DNA from: Desulfobacterales bacterium
GTDB lineage: Bacteria; Desulfobacterota; Desulfobacteria; Desulfobacterales; JAUCGF01
DNA: 15,561 nucleotides
Assembly (NCBI GenBank): GCA_029940345.1
Contig: JAOZRC010000044.1
Location: 1 to 15,561, forward strand
Direction of reading: 5' to 3'
Within the stretch, counting starts at the first letter, position 1; every line of letters starts with the position of its first letter. This document shows, in pieces, positions 7,593 to 15,508 of the stretch. A program made the position numbers and the translations under genes. Below the pieces are notes generated by a model. It saw nothing but the letters and a program-made list of their open reading frames with translations, made no database searches and was not told where the DNA came from.

Positions 7593-8420
7593 ATGAGAAT
7601 TATTGATTGTATTACAAAAGTATTTATCATTGCATACAAGGAAGACACATCATTATTAGAGGTTGCATTAAAGAAAGAGAGATTTCTATCTATTTCGGTA
7701 ATACGTCCTTTGTATACACAGACTGAACTTGAATACTCCCGAATGTCAAGATGTTTACTAAACCATAAAAATGCATGGACGAAATGCTGTGAAAATGATG
7801 GATTGTCTATGGTACTGGAAGCCGATTTTGTCCCTGTTATTGGAATGGGACAGTTGCCATTGATGTTTGATTTCAATAAAAGAGAAAGTGCTTGGGGATG
7901 GTTATACACCGGTGGGGCAAGGCTATATGAGTTGGACAAAAACAATTATGGACGTGGTCATTCTGCATGCCCGGTTGCAACAATAATGGGGTCAAAGGCG
8001 GCTCGTGTTCTCATAGATTTTGTAGATAATGAATTTGTAAAACATGATCCCAGGGAATACACAATATGGGATACCTATATTAGAATGTATGCACAAAAAT
8101 ACGGAATTATGTCTTATCTTTCTTATAGGAATTACGGGGAACACGGAGGAATACCCAATATGGAGCATTCTGCTGCAGGTATTAAGCCTACACACAGGGC
8201 GGATGTGCTATGGGGACCGCTTCATTTCCTGCCATTATATGCAAAAGGAAGTGTAATTCAGTTTATTTTTAGTAGAATTGTAGCGAAAATGCGAGGAGTA
8301 GCGCGATTATTGGTTGGCCGTTACATTGAATTGGCCCTGCTGAAAGAATCTGATATTTCTAGTAGAAATAAAATTATTATGATTTTTTACGGTGTTAAGA
8401 GGTTAATTAGCCTTTATTGA
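7593..8420 (+). CDS. GT25-like LPS biosynthesis glycosyltransferase
   Basis: A 275-aa protein without signal peptide or clear membrane segment, resembling proteins annotated as LPS biosynthesis (GT25-like) glycosyltransferases. Visible: an N-terminal beta-strand start (ITKVFIIAY, 7-15); a polar helix with SRCLLNHKNAW (52-62); an acidic EADFVP (76-81) at the place of a metal-binding DxD-type motif; WGWLYTGGARLYEL (101-114); RNYGEHGGIPNMEH (179-192); and HRADVLWGPLHFLP (201-214). The C-terminal 50 residues are basic and hydrophobic and may bind the membrane. Sugar and acceptor are unknown. The gene is noticeably more AT-rich than galE and asnB and stands alone between 225-bp and 150-bp non-coding gaps, the first full of REP-like repeats, so it may be a later acquisition. 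The start has only a weak GAG upstream. The fold assignment is moderate confidence. Confidence 0.72.
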   Translation: MRIIDCITKVFIIAYKEDTSLLEVALKKERFLSISVIRPLYTQTELEYSRMSRCLLNHKNAWTKCCENDGLSMVLEADFVPVIGMGQLPLMFDFNKRESAWGWLYTGGARLYELDKNNYGRGHSACPVATIMGSKAARVLIDFVDNEFVKHDPREYTIWDTYIRMYAQKYGIMSYLSYRNYGEHGGIPNMEHSAAGIKPTHRADVLWGPLHFLPLYAKGSVIQFIFSRIVAKMRGVARLLVGRYIELALLKESDISSRNKIIMIFYGVKRLISLY

Positions 8421-8439
8421 TAATTGCAGTTAATTCAAC

Positions 8440-8456
8440 CTCGGGATATGCCCGAG
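8440..8456 (+). other. Intergenic hairpin CTCGGG-ATATG-CCCGAG
   Basis: A perfect 6-bp GC-rich stem with a 5-base loop, 20 bases after the GT25-like stop. There is no T-run after it, so it is not a canonical intrinsic terminator, and it lacks the TTTGTA tail of the REP-like units. It could protect the 3' end of the upstream mRNA or be a remnant repeat. The rest of the gap to 8570 shows only a weaker TGCGG/CCGCA pair (8478-8502). Confidence 0.4.
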
Positions 8457-8570
8457 CGACTCTAAAAGTTCGACTGTTGCGGATTGAAATCTTTACCCCG
8501 CATAATTATTTAGAGGGAAAAAAGCAGGCTGTCAATTTGCGTTGCCAGGATATGTAATTGTTAACAAGGA

Positions 8571-9713
8571 ATGGGGGACAAAATTGAAAACGTACACAAC
8601 ATTCACCGATCTGAAAAAATGAAGATTATTGTTTTACTCACGGACGCGTTCGGAGGGCACGGCGGCATTGCTCTTTTCAATCGGAATCTATTAACGGTTT
8701 TATGTCAACATCCTTATTGCACCCAAGTTGTGGCCATTCCTCGTTTGGCACCCCAACCATGTAACACGCTGCCTGATAAACTGATATATAATACTGAGGG
8801 CATCGACGGAAAAATAAGGTTTCTTATCACGGTTCTACAAACTGCAATGAAATGTAGGAATTTTGATTTAATTATATGTGGTCATATCCACCTCACCCCC
8901 ATTGCGTATTGTCTTCGTCTATGGCTAAGAACGCCGGTCCTATTGATTACCCATGGAATTGAAGCATGGCGACCCTCAAGAAATCGGATAATCAATTTTT
9001 GCGCAAAAAAAATTGATGCTTTTATCTCGATCAGTGAGGTAACCAAGAAACGCTATCTTAACTGGACGCACATGGGAGATAAAAAAGGGTTTATTTTACC
9101 AAATGCCATAGCTCTTGAAAAGTTCACCCCAGGCCCCAAAAAGAGATCATTATTAGATCACTATAATCTGCAAGGCAAACTGGTGCTTATGACGCTTGGT
9201 TGGATCAGGTCTGGGGAGGATAAAGGCTTTGATGAAGTGATTGATCTGCTTCCTCAATTGAGTCGTAAAATAGACAATTTAGCATATATGATTGTAGGTG
9301 AGGGCGACGATAAACCCAGACTGATGGAGAAAGTGAAACGTCTGGGCATGATGGATCGAGTGATCTTTACAGGATTTGTTCCGGAAACCGAAAAAGCGGA
9401 TTATTACCGTTTGGCCGATGTCTATGTGATGCCCAGTCGCGGAGAAGGATTCGGTTTTGTATTTTTAGAAGCTATGGCATGTGGCGCACCGGTTGTTGCC
9501 AGTAAGGCAGACGGTGGCAAGGAAGCGCTGCGTGATGGCAAATTTGGTATTTTAGTAAACCCTTGTGTTCCCCAAGAAATCCGACAAGGTATCCTTGACG
9601 CATTGAAACTGCCGCGGGGTGTGGTGCCAGAGGGCTTAGAATATTTTTCATTCAGCCAATTTGAAAAAAGGCTGCGTACGATTATTGATCAAATTCCAAT
9701 TGTTATTAAATGA
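8571..9713 (+). CDS. GT4-family glycosyltransferase (GT-B fold)
   Basis: Cytoplasmic retaining glycosyltransferase, 380 aa from this start, with two Rossmann-like halves. N-terminal half: LLTDAFGGHGGIALFNRN (22-39), the acceptor-side glycine loop, and THGIEAWRPSRNRI (127-140). C-terminal half: LMTLGWIRSGEDKGFDEV (206-223), YMIVGEGDDKPRLME (239-253), VIFTGFVPETEKADYY (264-279), and the donor-binding E-x7-E pair E292/E300 in SRGEGFGFVFLEAMACGAP (289-307). The family fold normally begins at about MKIIVLL, so the ATG at 8619 (codon 17) is a serious alternative start; the AAGGA before 8571 touches the ATG and is too close to act as an SD. The stop overlaps the permease start (ATGA), so glycosyltransferase and exporter look coupled. 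Donor sugar cannot be read from sequence. Confidence 0.9.
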   Translation: MGDKIENVHNIHRSEKMKIIVLLTDAFGGHGGIALFNRNLLTVLCQHPYCTQVVAIPRLAPQPCNTLPDKLIYNTEGIDGKIRFLITVLQTAMKCRNFDLIICGHIHLTPIAYCLRLWLRTPVLLITHGIEAWRPSRNRIINFCAKKIDAFISISEVTKKRYLNWTHMGDKKGFILPNAIALEKFTPGPKKRSLLDHYNLQGKLVLMTLGWIRSGEDKGFDEVIDLLPQLSRKIDNLAYMIVGEGDDKPRLMEKVKRLGMMDRVIFTGFVPETEKADYYRLADVYVMPSRGEGFGFVFLEAMACGAPVVASKADGGKEALRDGKFGILVNPCVPQEIRQGILDALKLPRGVVPEGLEYFSFSQFEKRLRTIIDQIPIVIK

Positions 9714-10552
9714 ATCAAAATAACCTAAATATGCAAGACAGAATAATTATTAAAGGACCCTACAACAAAGGCAGACCGAACCTCACCGAAGTTTGGAAAT
9801 ATCGTGATCTGTTATTCATGCTAATATGGCGAGACGTGTCAGTGCGCTATAAACAAAGTATCGTTGGTATCGGATGGGCGGTGATTCAACCTGTGATGAC
9901 GATGATTATTTTCAGTGTTATTTTTGGGAAATTGGCAAAACTACCGTCGGACGGAATTCCTTATCCTATTTTTACCTATTGCGCCCTGTTGCCCTGGAAC
10001 TATTTCTCACGATCGTTAAGCGATTCGAGTGATAGCCTTGTGGCTTCCGCCAATCTGATCACCAAGGTGTACTTTCCACGATTGATTTTGCCATTAAGTA
10101 AGGTGCTGGCCGCCTTGATCGACTTTGGCGTTGCCTTTGTAATCCTGCTGGGAATGATGGTATGGTATCAGATTACACCTTCTTACGGTCTCCTGCTATT
10201 GCCTTTCTTTTTATTGATTGCAATGTTGAGCGCCCTAGGCATGGGGCTATGGCTAACGGCGCTTAATGTAAGGTATAGAGACGTTAAGTTTGTAGTGCCT
10301 TTTATTACACAATTTTGGATGTACGCTTCTCCCGTGGCCTATTCCACAAGCTTGATTCCTGAGAAGTGGCAGTGGCTTTACGGTCTTAACCCAATGGTGG
10401 GTGTAATTGAGGGCTTCCGGTGGGCTCTTTTGGGAAAAGCCGCCCCCAATGCAGCTATGATGACAGTTTCCTGCGCCGTGATTGGAATAATATTCCTCCT
10501 CGGGCTTTATTACTTCTCTTCAGTAGAACAAACCTTTGCAGATCTGATTTAA
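9710..10552 (+). CDS. wzm: ABC-2 type polysaccharide export permease (Wzm/TagG family)
   Basis: Inner-membrane channel subunit of 280 aa, the usual length. It carries about six hydrophobic segments after a cytoplasmic amphipathic N-terminus. Family features: DLLFMLIWRDVSVRYKQS (33-50) leading to a GIGWAVIQPVMTMI start of the first membrane span; ALLPWNYFSRSLSDS; LITKVYFPRLILPL; LTALNVRYRDVKFVVPF near the fourth span; and a late LNPMVGVIEGFRWALLG re-entrant segment before the last span. It would form a dimer and pass lipid-linked glycan across the inner membrane, powered by the Wzt partner next door. It overlaps the GT4 stop by 4 bases. The partner ATPase is frameshifted, so the exporter may be inactive in this genome unless the break is an assembly error. 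Confidence 0.94.
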   Translation: MNQNNLNMQDRIIIKGPYNKGRPNLTEVWKYRDLLFMLIWRDVSVRYKQSIVGIGWAVIQPVMTMIIFSVIFGKLAKLPSDGIPYPIFTYCALLPWNYFSRSLSDSSDSLVASANLITKVYFPRLILPLSKVLAALIDFGVAFVILLGMMVWYQITPSYGLLLLPFFLLIAMLSALGMGLWLTALNVRYRDVKFVVPFITQFWMYASPVAYSTSLIPEKWQWLYGLNPMVGVIEGFRWALLGKAAPNAAMMTVSCAVIGIIFLLGLYYFSSVEQTFADLI

Positions 10553-10615
10553 TTAACAATAGAAATCAGCGATTAATATTAAATAATTTTCTTGATCGAA
10601 TTAAGTTTACTATCT

Positions 10616-11029
10616 ATGAACGAAGTTATAAAAGTACATCATCTAACCAAGAAATATTTACTCGGACAAACTCACACCGACTTATTGAGCGAAAAAATTT
10701 CAAATGGATTGCGCGGGATATATCGTCGTTTAACCTCTAAAAAAATTGGAAAATCAGAAAACACCACGAATTGTCAGGTAAAACGGGAAATATCCGCACT
10801 TAAGGATGTCAATTTTGAAGTTCAACAGGGAGATGTGATTGGTGTCATTGGATGCAACGGCGCAGGTAAATCAACACTTCTTAAAGTTTTATCTCGAATC
10901 ACATCACCTACTTCCGGAGAAGTGGAAATTCATGGACGGATTGCCAGTCTTCTTGAGGTGGGAACAGGTTTTCATCCGGAATTGACCGGAAAGGAGAATA
11001 TCTATCTTATGGAGCTATTTTGGGAATGA
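10616..11029 (+). CDS. Wzt fragment, N-terminal half (Walker A)
   Basis: This half has 137 codons and ends at the premature TGA at 11027-11029. It carries the first beta-strand [11 protein letters not shown] (4-14), a long variable segment typical of Wzt between strands (about 20-58), Walker [10 protein letters not shown] (79-87, with Cys where Arg or Pro is common), and [18 protein letters not shown] (111-128), which occupies the Q-loop region in Wzt proteins. The last six residues (MELFWE) are out of frame. Alone it lacks the ABC signature and Walker B and could not hydrolyse ATP. No SD lies upstream. It starts 63 bases after the permease stop, a gap in which I see nothing notable. Confidence 0.7.
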   Translation: MNEVIKVHHLTKKYLLGQTHTDLLSEKISNGLRGIYRRLTSKKIGKSENTTNCQVKREISALKDVNFEVQQGDVIGVIGCNGAGKSTLLKVLSRITSPTSGEVEIHGRIASLLEVGTGFHPELTGKENIYLMELFWE

Positions 11030-11886
11030 ACCGTAGGGAAACCAAAAAGAAATTTGATGAAATCATTTCCTTCGCCGAAATCGAAAAATTTATCAATACA
11101 CCTGTTAAAAGATATTCCAGCGGGATGTATGTACGCTTGGCCTTTTCAGTAGCCGCGCATCTCAATCCTGATATTCTGTTAATAGATGAAGTGTTGGCTG
11201 TAGGTGACCTGGCGTTTCAGAGGAAATGTCTTAACACAATTGATAAAGCGGCTCATCAGGGGCGTACGGTACTGTTTGTAAGTCATAATATGGCCAGTAT
11301 AAAAAATATTTGCAAATCCGTGCTTTACTTAAAAAACGGTCAAGTAGATTCACTTGGCCATGTCGATGCCATTATCGAACGATATTTAGGAGAAACGGTT
11401 CCTGTCGAAGCAATCCTGGAATTCCCCGACCAGTACCACTATCGCCAATCCGGTTTGCAGATCAGAAAGGCTGAAGTGTTGAATCAAGCGTATCAACATA
11501 CCAGCATAATACGTTATGGGGAAGATTTCCATATTAGATTAAGCATACAAACGATTGAGCAGGTCAAAGGAGCGCGTGTAGGATTCGGCCTTTGCACAAA
11601 CGGTGTGCGTTTAGCCACTATTCATACAGATCCGCTTGATTTTCCCGTGGATTCATCTCTTTGGCGATTAACTTGCAGAATAAAAGGCGCCATATTGCTA
11701 CCGGGATTTTATGAACTTCAATTGGGTGCCCATTCTATTGAAACGGGAAAAGAACTGGACTGGGTTTCGGAGCCAGTTAATTTCAGAATTGCATATTTTA
11801 CTAAAAATGACATCTATAGTTACGATGCCAAGGAAAAGGGATTGGTGAAGTTAAACGTCAAATGGGAAGGTGATCTGATCGGATAA
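11020..11886 (+). CDS. Wzt fragment, C-terminal half (signature, Walker B, carbohydrate-binding domain)
   Basis: A 288-codon frame whose first usable starts are TTG 11020 or ATG 11026; it may not be translated independently, since no SD is visible. It holds the ABC signature [12 protein letters not shown] (31-42), Walker [14 protein letters not shown] (51-63) and the H-loop FVSHNM (86-91). After about residue 125 comes the C-terminal beta-sandwich of Wzt proteins, with [13 protein letters not shown] (141-153), [11 protein letters not shown] (166-176), [17 protein letters not shown] (188-204) and [12 protein letters not shown] (226-237). In characterised Wzt proteins this domain binds the modified non-reducing end of the finished O-chain and sets export specificity. 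Presence of the domain suggests the glycan carries a terminal cap. Confidence 0.75.
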   Translation: MGMNRRETKKKFDEIISFAEIEKFINTPVKRYSSGMYVRLAFSVAAHLNPDILLIDEVLAVGDLAFQRKCLNTIDKAAHQGRTVLFVSHNMASIKNICKSVLYLKNGQVDSLGHVDAIIERYLGETVPVEAILEFPDQYHYRQSGLQIRKAEVLNQAYQHTSIIRYGEDFHIRLSIQTIEQVKGARVGFGLCTNGVRLATIHTDPLDFPVDSSLWRLTCRIKGAILLPGFYELQLGAHSIETGKELDWVSEPVNFRIAYFTKNDIYSYDAKEKGLVKLNVKWEGDLIG

Positions 11887-11895
11887 ATAATCGTT

Positions 11896-12840
11896 ATGAA
11901 GGTCGCTTTGCAAACCAATCCTTTGATTTCAATCATTATCCCAAGTTATAATCAGGGACTATATATCCGCGAAACCATAAACTCCATTCTTGCACAGGAC
12001 TATAGTCCCTTTGAAGTGCTGATTATTGACGGAGCATCAACGGATCAAACTCTTAACATCCTAAAATCATACAGCCATGCGCCGGAAGTTAGGTGGTGGT
12101 CGGCAACGGATCGGGGGGTAACGGAAGCGGTAAATAAAGGCTTGCAGCGTGCGCGTGGAGAAATATGGGCTATTCAAAGCTCGGATGATGTTTATCTTCC
12201 CGGTGCATTCTCGGCTGTAGCCGCCTTTATGGTGCGGCATGAGAATATCGCCCTGGTTTATGGCAATATTGAATATATTGATTCAAATTCTGAGGTGATT
12301 GGCGAGGAAGTGTTAGATTCTTTCAATTTACAACACTACTTAGGACGGTTCACTTATATTCCCCAGCCAACTGCTTTTTTCAGAGCATGCGTTGCAAAAC
12401 GCATAGGCGGATGGCGACAGGAAGTCAGCTTCGCCGCTGATGCCGATTACTGGTTAAGGATTGTAACTCGTTATAAAGCGGTGAAACTGAATCGTAAACT
12501 GGCTCGTTATCGTTATCACCCGGAACAGCGCAATATCCAGTCTTCTAAAATTGCATACGCATGGGAAAAAATGATAAATCACCTGATAATTGACGGACAT
12601 CTGAGCATAAAAACAAAACGCTATGCGCGAATGGGCATACATCTGGCCCATTATCATTATACTCCTGAATCTGATTGGATAAATCGCAGTTGGCATTTAT
12701 ATCGAGCCGCAGCCGCAAATCCTATGGCAATTTTAAATCCCAGGTTTCCCAAACGGGAATTAATTATAGGACGTTATCCATTATGGCAGGTTTTATCAAA
12801 AATAAAGCAAAGACTCGGATTTAAACCTCGTACGGAATAA
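11896..12840 (+). CDS. GT2-family glycosyltransferase (GT-A fold)
   Basis: Cytoplasmic inverting glycosyltransferase of 314 aa. Visible in order: nucleotide-binding strand ISIIIPSYNQGLYIRETINS (11-30); VLIIDGASTDQT (41-52), with the Asp that contacts the nucleotide; TDRGVTEAVNKGLQRARGEI (71-90); the metal-binding DxD equivalent in QSSDD (94-98, D97/D98); VYGNIEYID (121-129); the acceptor loop FTYIPQPTAFFR (152-163); and the probable catalytic base in ADADYWLRI (181-189). This is the standard arrangement of O-antigen and capsule chain-extending enzymes. No membrane segments are seen; the C-terminal 80 residues are basic. The gene lies 9 bases after the Wzt frame and 1 base before the next glycosyltransferase. 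Donor and linkage cannot be told from sequence. Confidence 0.93.
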   Translation: MKVALQTNPLISIIIPSYNQGLYIRETINSILAQDYSPFEVLIIDGASTDQTLNILKSYSHAPEVRWWSATDRGVTEAVNKGLQRARGEIWAIQSSDDVYLPGAFSAVAAFMVRHENIALVYGNIEYIDSNSEVIGEEVLDSFNLQHYLGRFTYIPQPTAFFRACVAKRIGGWRQEVSFAADADYWLRIVTRYKAVKLNRKLARYRYHPEQRNIQSSKIAYAWEKMINHLIIDGHLSIKTKRYARMGIHLAHYHYTPESDWINRSWHLYRAAAANPMAILNPRFPKRELIIGRYPLWQVLSKIKQRLGFKPRTE

Positions 12841-12841
12841 A

Positions 12842-13894
12842 ATGAAGCGCCACTCTCTCAAGCAAAAACTCGGTGTCGTTCTTTTTGATTGGCCCGCCTT
12901 TGAGTATAAATTACGCTCTTTATCCAAAAATGCTTATCGCCATCCCGCTTGGGTGGATATATGCAACCGGAATGAATCTCTGGCTAAAGCACCGAACGGA
13001 TGGGGGGTCTCATGCTCATGGAAGTGGTCTTCCACACTTTATGCAGCTAAAATTTTCCCTTCTTTGGGGGCGCGTTTAATGAAAAAAGCGTTGGCCGATT
13101 GGCCTATCAGGTTTAATGCAATGCCGTCCCTATCGTCTGACTATCCGGATATATCATTCATTATCGGTCACCGGGGTCTTGAACGGCAACCCCTTTTGTG
13201 TGTTGTTTTAAAGACGATTGCGGCCCAACGTGGAGTGGCTTGGGAATGTATCGTTGTTGAACAATCTGTAAGACCAAAGATTAAAAACGTATTGCCTTGT
13301 TGGGTAAGGTATATCCATACGCAGTTGCCATATCCTGAAATGCCTTATAATCGTTCATGGGCTTTTAATGCAGGTGCCCGTTTGGCCAAAGGAAAATTAT
13401 TAATCCTCCTTGATAATGATATTTTAATCCCTGAAGATTATAGTATTCAACTAATTAAAAAATATCATGAAGGATATGAGGTTATTAATCTAAAAAGATA
13501 TGTCTTTTACCTAAATGAGACAAACACAAAACGAATAGTCTCAACTGAAAATTTAAATCAGAAAATCGTTCCCGAAACAATTCTTCAAAATGTTGAAGCG
13601 GGTTGCAGTGTTGCTGTCAGTAAAGATGCATATCTTAGTATTGGACGATTTGATGAAAAATTTATCGGTTGGGGCGGAGAAGATAACGAATTTTGGGAAA
13701 GAGCTCAAACCCTCTCCGTATGGCCTTATGCCTATCTGCCTGTTATTCATCTTTGGCATCAAAACCAGCCTGGAAAATCAGATGCTAAAGATACCATGGC
13801 TATGAAGCGTTATCGCAAACTATCCAAAATTTCACCTGAAATTCGTATTAAACGTCTTTTGAATGAATCTTCCGGTAAGACTACTGCTGTTTAA
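12842..13894 (+). CDS. Glycosyltransferase with galactosyltransferase-like C-terminal domain (Glyco_transf_7C type)
   Basis: A 350-aa protein. After an unusual N-terminal extension of about 100 residues, rich in Trp and basic residues and of unknown role, a GT-A core begins at PDISFIIGHRGLERQPLL (102-119). It continues with WECIVVEQS (134-142), RSWAFNAGARLAKGKLLILL (171-190), the DxD motif DND (191-193), and the C-terminal signature GRFDEKFIGWGGEDNEFWER (268-287), followed by the HLWH metal/acceptor His pair (303-306). The GWGGED block is shared with beta-1,4-galactosyltransferases and bacterial chondroitin-type polymerases, so transfer of Gal, GalNAc or a related sugar is plausible, which would fit galE in the same locus; this is inference. 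It begins one base after the previous stop, so it is surely in the same transcript. Confidence 0.87.
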   Translation: MKRHSLKQKLGVVLFDWPAFEYKLRSLSKNAYRHPAWVDICNRNESLAKAPNGWGVSCSWKWSSTLYAAKIFPSLGARLMKKALADWPIRFNAMPSLSSDYPDISFIIGHRGLERQPLLCVVLKTIAAQRGVAWECIVVEQSVRPKIKNVLPCWVRYIHTQLPYPEMPYNRSWAFNAGARLAKGKLLILLDNDILIPEDYSIQLIKKYHEGYEVINLKRYVFYLNETNTKRIVSTENLNQKIVPETILQNVEAGCSVAVSKDAYLSIGRFDEKFIGWGGEDNEFWERAQTLSVWPYAYLPVIHLWHQNQPGKSDAKDTMAMKRYRKLSKISPEIRIKRLLNESSGKTTAV

Positions 13895-13978
13895 TGGTTT
13901 GTCCAGCATCCAACCCAATTGGTTATCTTGAGACGCTGAAAGATAAATTCTTAATACTTTTGCAAAAGGCTATGATAA

Positions 13979-15508
13979 TTGAAAAGAAAATTCGATAAGG
14001 CAATTTTTTATTGGGTTCTTGGCGGTCTTATTCTTACCATTTTGCATGGCCGATATTTGCACAATATTGAATTAACACCAGACAGCAAGGAATATCATAT
14101 ATTAGCTGTCAATATAATGCTTGGTAAAGGGTACTATACGGAACCTGTTAATTCAATAAATGATTATGATAATCTTACAATCCAAAATTTTTCTTTAAAT
14201 ACAATAAATAAGGATTGTATTCCTGGTGTAAATAGAACCCCGGGTTACCCTTTATTTCTCATATTCATTTATTCTCTACATGGGATAAATCCAGATGCTG
14301 TTTTACCATATCAAATAGCGTTAACATTTTGTATTGGTGCATTGATTGTTTATACAGGAACAAAACTATGGAGAAAACCCGGAATTATAGCTGGTATTGT
14401 TGCTGTTTTTCTTTTAGGTATGAATCGGGAGGCAGCTTATCCTGCAGCTCAATTATTAAGCGAATGCCTCGCTACATTCCTTTTGACAGCCTCTGCCGCT
14501 GTTGCAACATGGGCTAAAAGAGGTTCGAGCAATAGAGAATTGTTAACTGGTGTTTTCTTTGCTTTAGCTATTCTGACAAGACCTGCTTTGGTTTTTGTGG
14601 GTTTAGCTTATGGTGTTATCCTTATTATACAATCAATAAGATCATATTCGTCAATAAGGAGAGTCATTATCTTTGCGTGTCCTTGCATTGTATTATTATC
14701 ATCATGGAGTATGTTTGCTTCAATATATGCAGGCAAATTTGTTCCATTATCGGATATTGGAATATATAACTTAATTTCAGGGCTTGACCCTATTGGGGCT
14801 GCAAAAAATGATGGTATTCCACCACCAAAACTGGATGCTGTTTCGCTTGAACAATTCTGGATGGGTCCTCCTCATTCAAAAAAATGTTCATTGTGGCAGG
14901 TATTAACTGATATTCCAAAACGTTGGGAAGAAGTCTTTATGCTGTCAATTTTAAAATTCAGAGTGGGAACGTTAGGACTATCACGTTCCCTTTGGGATTG
15001 TATTCTTATAGGTTTCACTTTAATTAGCAGTGTTATTATTTACGATGTAAAGAGAAATAATAAAAGTAAAAAAAATATACAATTTTTAGTAATACCAAGC
15101 GGTTTAATCCGATCTCAAAAATGTATTGAGATTTTTTATCTGGTTGTTGCCATATTTATTTTATTAGTTGTTTTGGGATTAAGCGCAACGATAATCCAAT
15201 TATTTTTTTTGGTATTACCTGTAATAGGGCTACTTTTCAGAATCAAAATTATTCCCAAAGATATTAGGGAAAAATCCGGTAAGATGTTCTATCCATTATG
15301 GTTAAGTAGTTGGTATTGGGGATATATTTTGATGACTTTGATGACTTTTGGTTTAAGACGATTTATGCGGCCATTTTTGCCTATTTTCTATCTATGCGCA
15401 GTTGTTGCGATTCCATTGCTACTAATGTTTTTATTGGGAACCAGAAATGGGAGTATCAAGAAAAATAGGCACGTATCTATTGCTTTTAATTGGATCAACC
15501 GCTCTTAG
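13979..15508 (+). CDS. GT-C membrane glycosyltransferase (ArnT/PMT, GT39-like)
   Basis: A 509-aa polytopic inner-membrane protein with about ten or more hydrophobic segments. The signature of lipid-phosphate-sugar-dependent GT-C enzymes is present: the first periplasmic loop carries the acidic LTPDSKEYHILAVNI (32-46, D35 the expected catalytic Asp) and, after an extended loop, NRTPGYPLFL (85-94). Further conserved spots are SECLATFLLT (161-170), LAILTRPALV (197-206) and RFMRPFLPIFYL (461-472). It probably transfers a sugar from a polyprenyl-phosphate donor on the periplasmic side. The start is TTG: the codon just before it is TAA, the next in-frame Met (47) lies past the catalytic loop, and AAGG sits 9 bases upstream. 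The gene is markedly AT-rich, especially its first third. Its stop TAG is made by the target TTA and the first base of the second MITE, so its native C-terminus may have been altered. Confidence 0.83.
   Translation: MKRKFDKAIFYWVLGGLILTILHGRYLHNIELTPDSKEYHILAVNIMLGKGYYTEPVNSINDYDNLTIQNFSLNTINKDCIPGVNRTPGYPLFLIFIYSLHGINPDAVLPYQIALTFCIGALIVYTGTKLWRKPGIIAGIVAVFLLGMNREAAYPAAQLLSECLATFLLTASAAVATWAKRGSSNRELLTGVFFALAILTRPALVFVGLAYGVILIIQSIRSYSSIRRVIIFACPCIVLLSSWSMFASIYAGKFVPLSDIGIYNLISGLDPIGAAKNDGIPPPKLDAVSLEQFWMGPPHSKKCSLWQVLTDIPKRWEEVFMLSILKFRVGTLGLSRSLWDCILIGFTLISSVIIYDVKRNNKSKKNIQFLVIPSGLIRSQKCIEIFYLVVAIFILLVVLGLSATIIQLFFLVLPVIGLLFRIKIIPKDIREKSGKMFYPLWLSSWYWGYILMTLMTFGLRRFMRPFLPIFYLCAVVAIPLLLMFLLGTRNGSIKKNRHVSIAFNWINRS

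Larger units (their letters stand above)
10616..11886 (+). pseudogene. wzt: Wzt-type polysaccharide ABC transporter ATPase, split by a one-base deletion
   Basis: Together the two reading frames make a full-length Wzt of about 423 aa: nucleotide-binding domain plus C-terminal carbohydrate-binding domain. The break is near 11009: the DNA reads CTT ATG GAG CTA TTT TGG GAA TGA, whereas CTT AAT GGA GCT ATT TTG GGA ATG, with one more A, restores the [16 protein letters not shown] stretch typical of the family. Everything before and after aligns to family expectation, so the damage is recent or is a sequencing/assembly error. I chose the ATG at 10616 because the family begins at V-I-x-V; a TTG at 10592 is an artefact extension. 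The frame needed is -1, and slippage on the TTTT at 11018-11021 would also give a protein of exactly the normal length. The two halves are described separately below. Confidence 0.85.

Noticed and set aside
7574..7945. A 123-codon minus-strand frame overlapping the GT25-like gene start
   Set aside because: Its product has no recognisable features, and the + strand frame carries motifs of a known family over the same bases.
8440..8456. Intrinsic terminator after the GT25-like gene
   Set aside because: The stem is not followed by a T-run, so it was listed only as a hairpin.
11009..11029. Programmed -1 frameshifting in wzt
   Set aside because: There is no good slippery heptamer and only four Ts; adding one base restores the family consensus exactly, so a deletion or sequence error explains it better.
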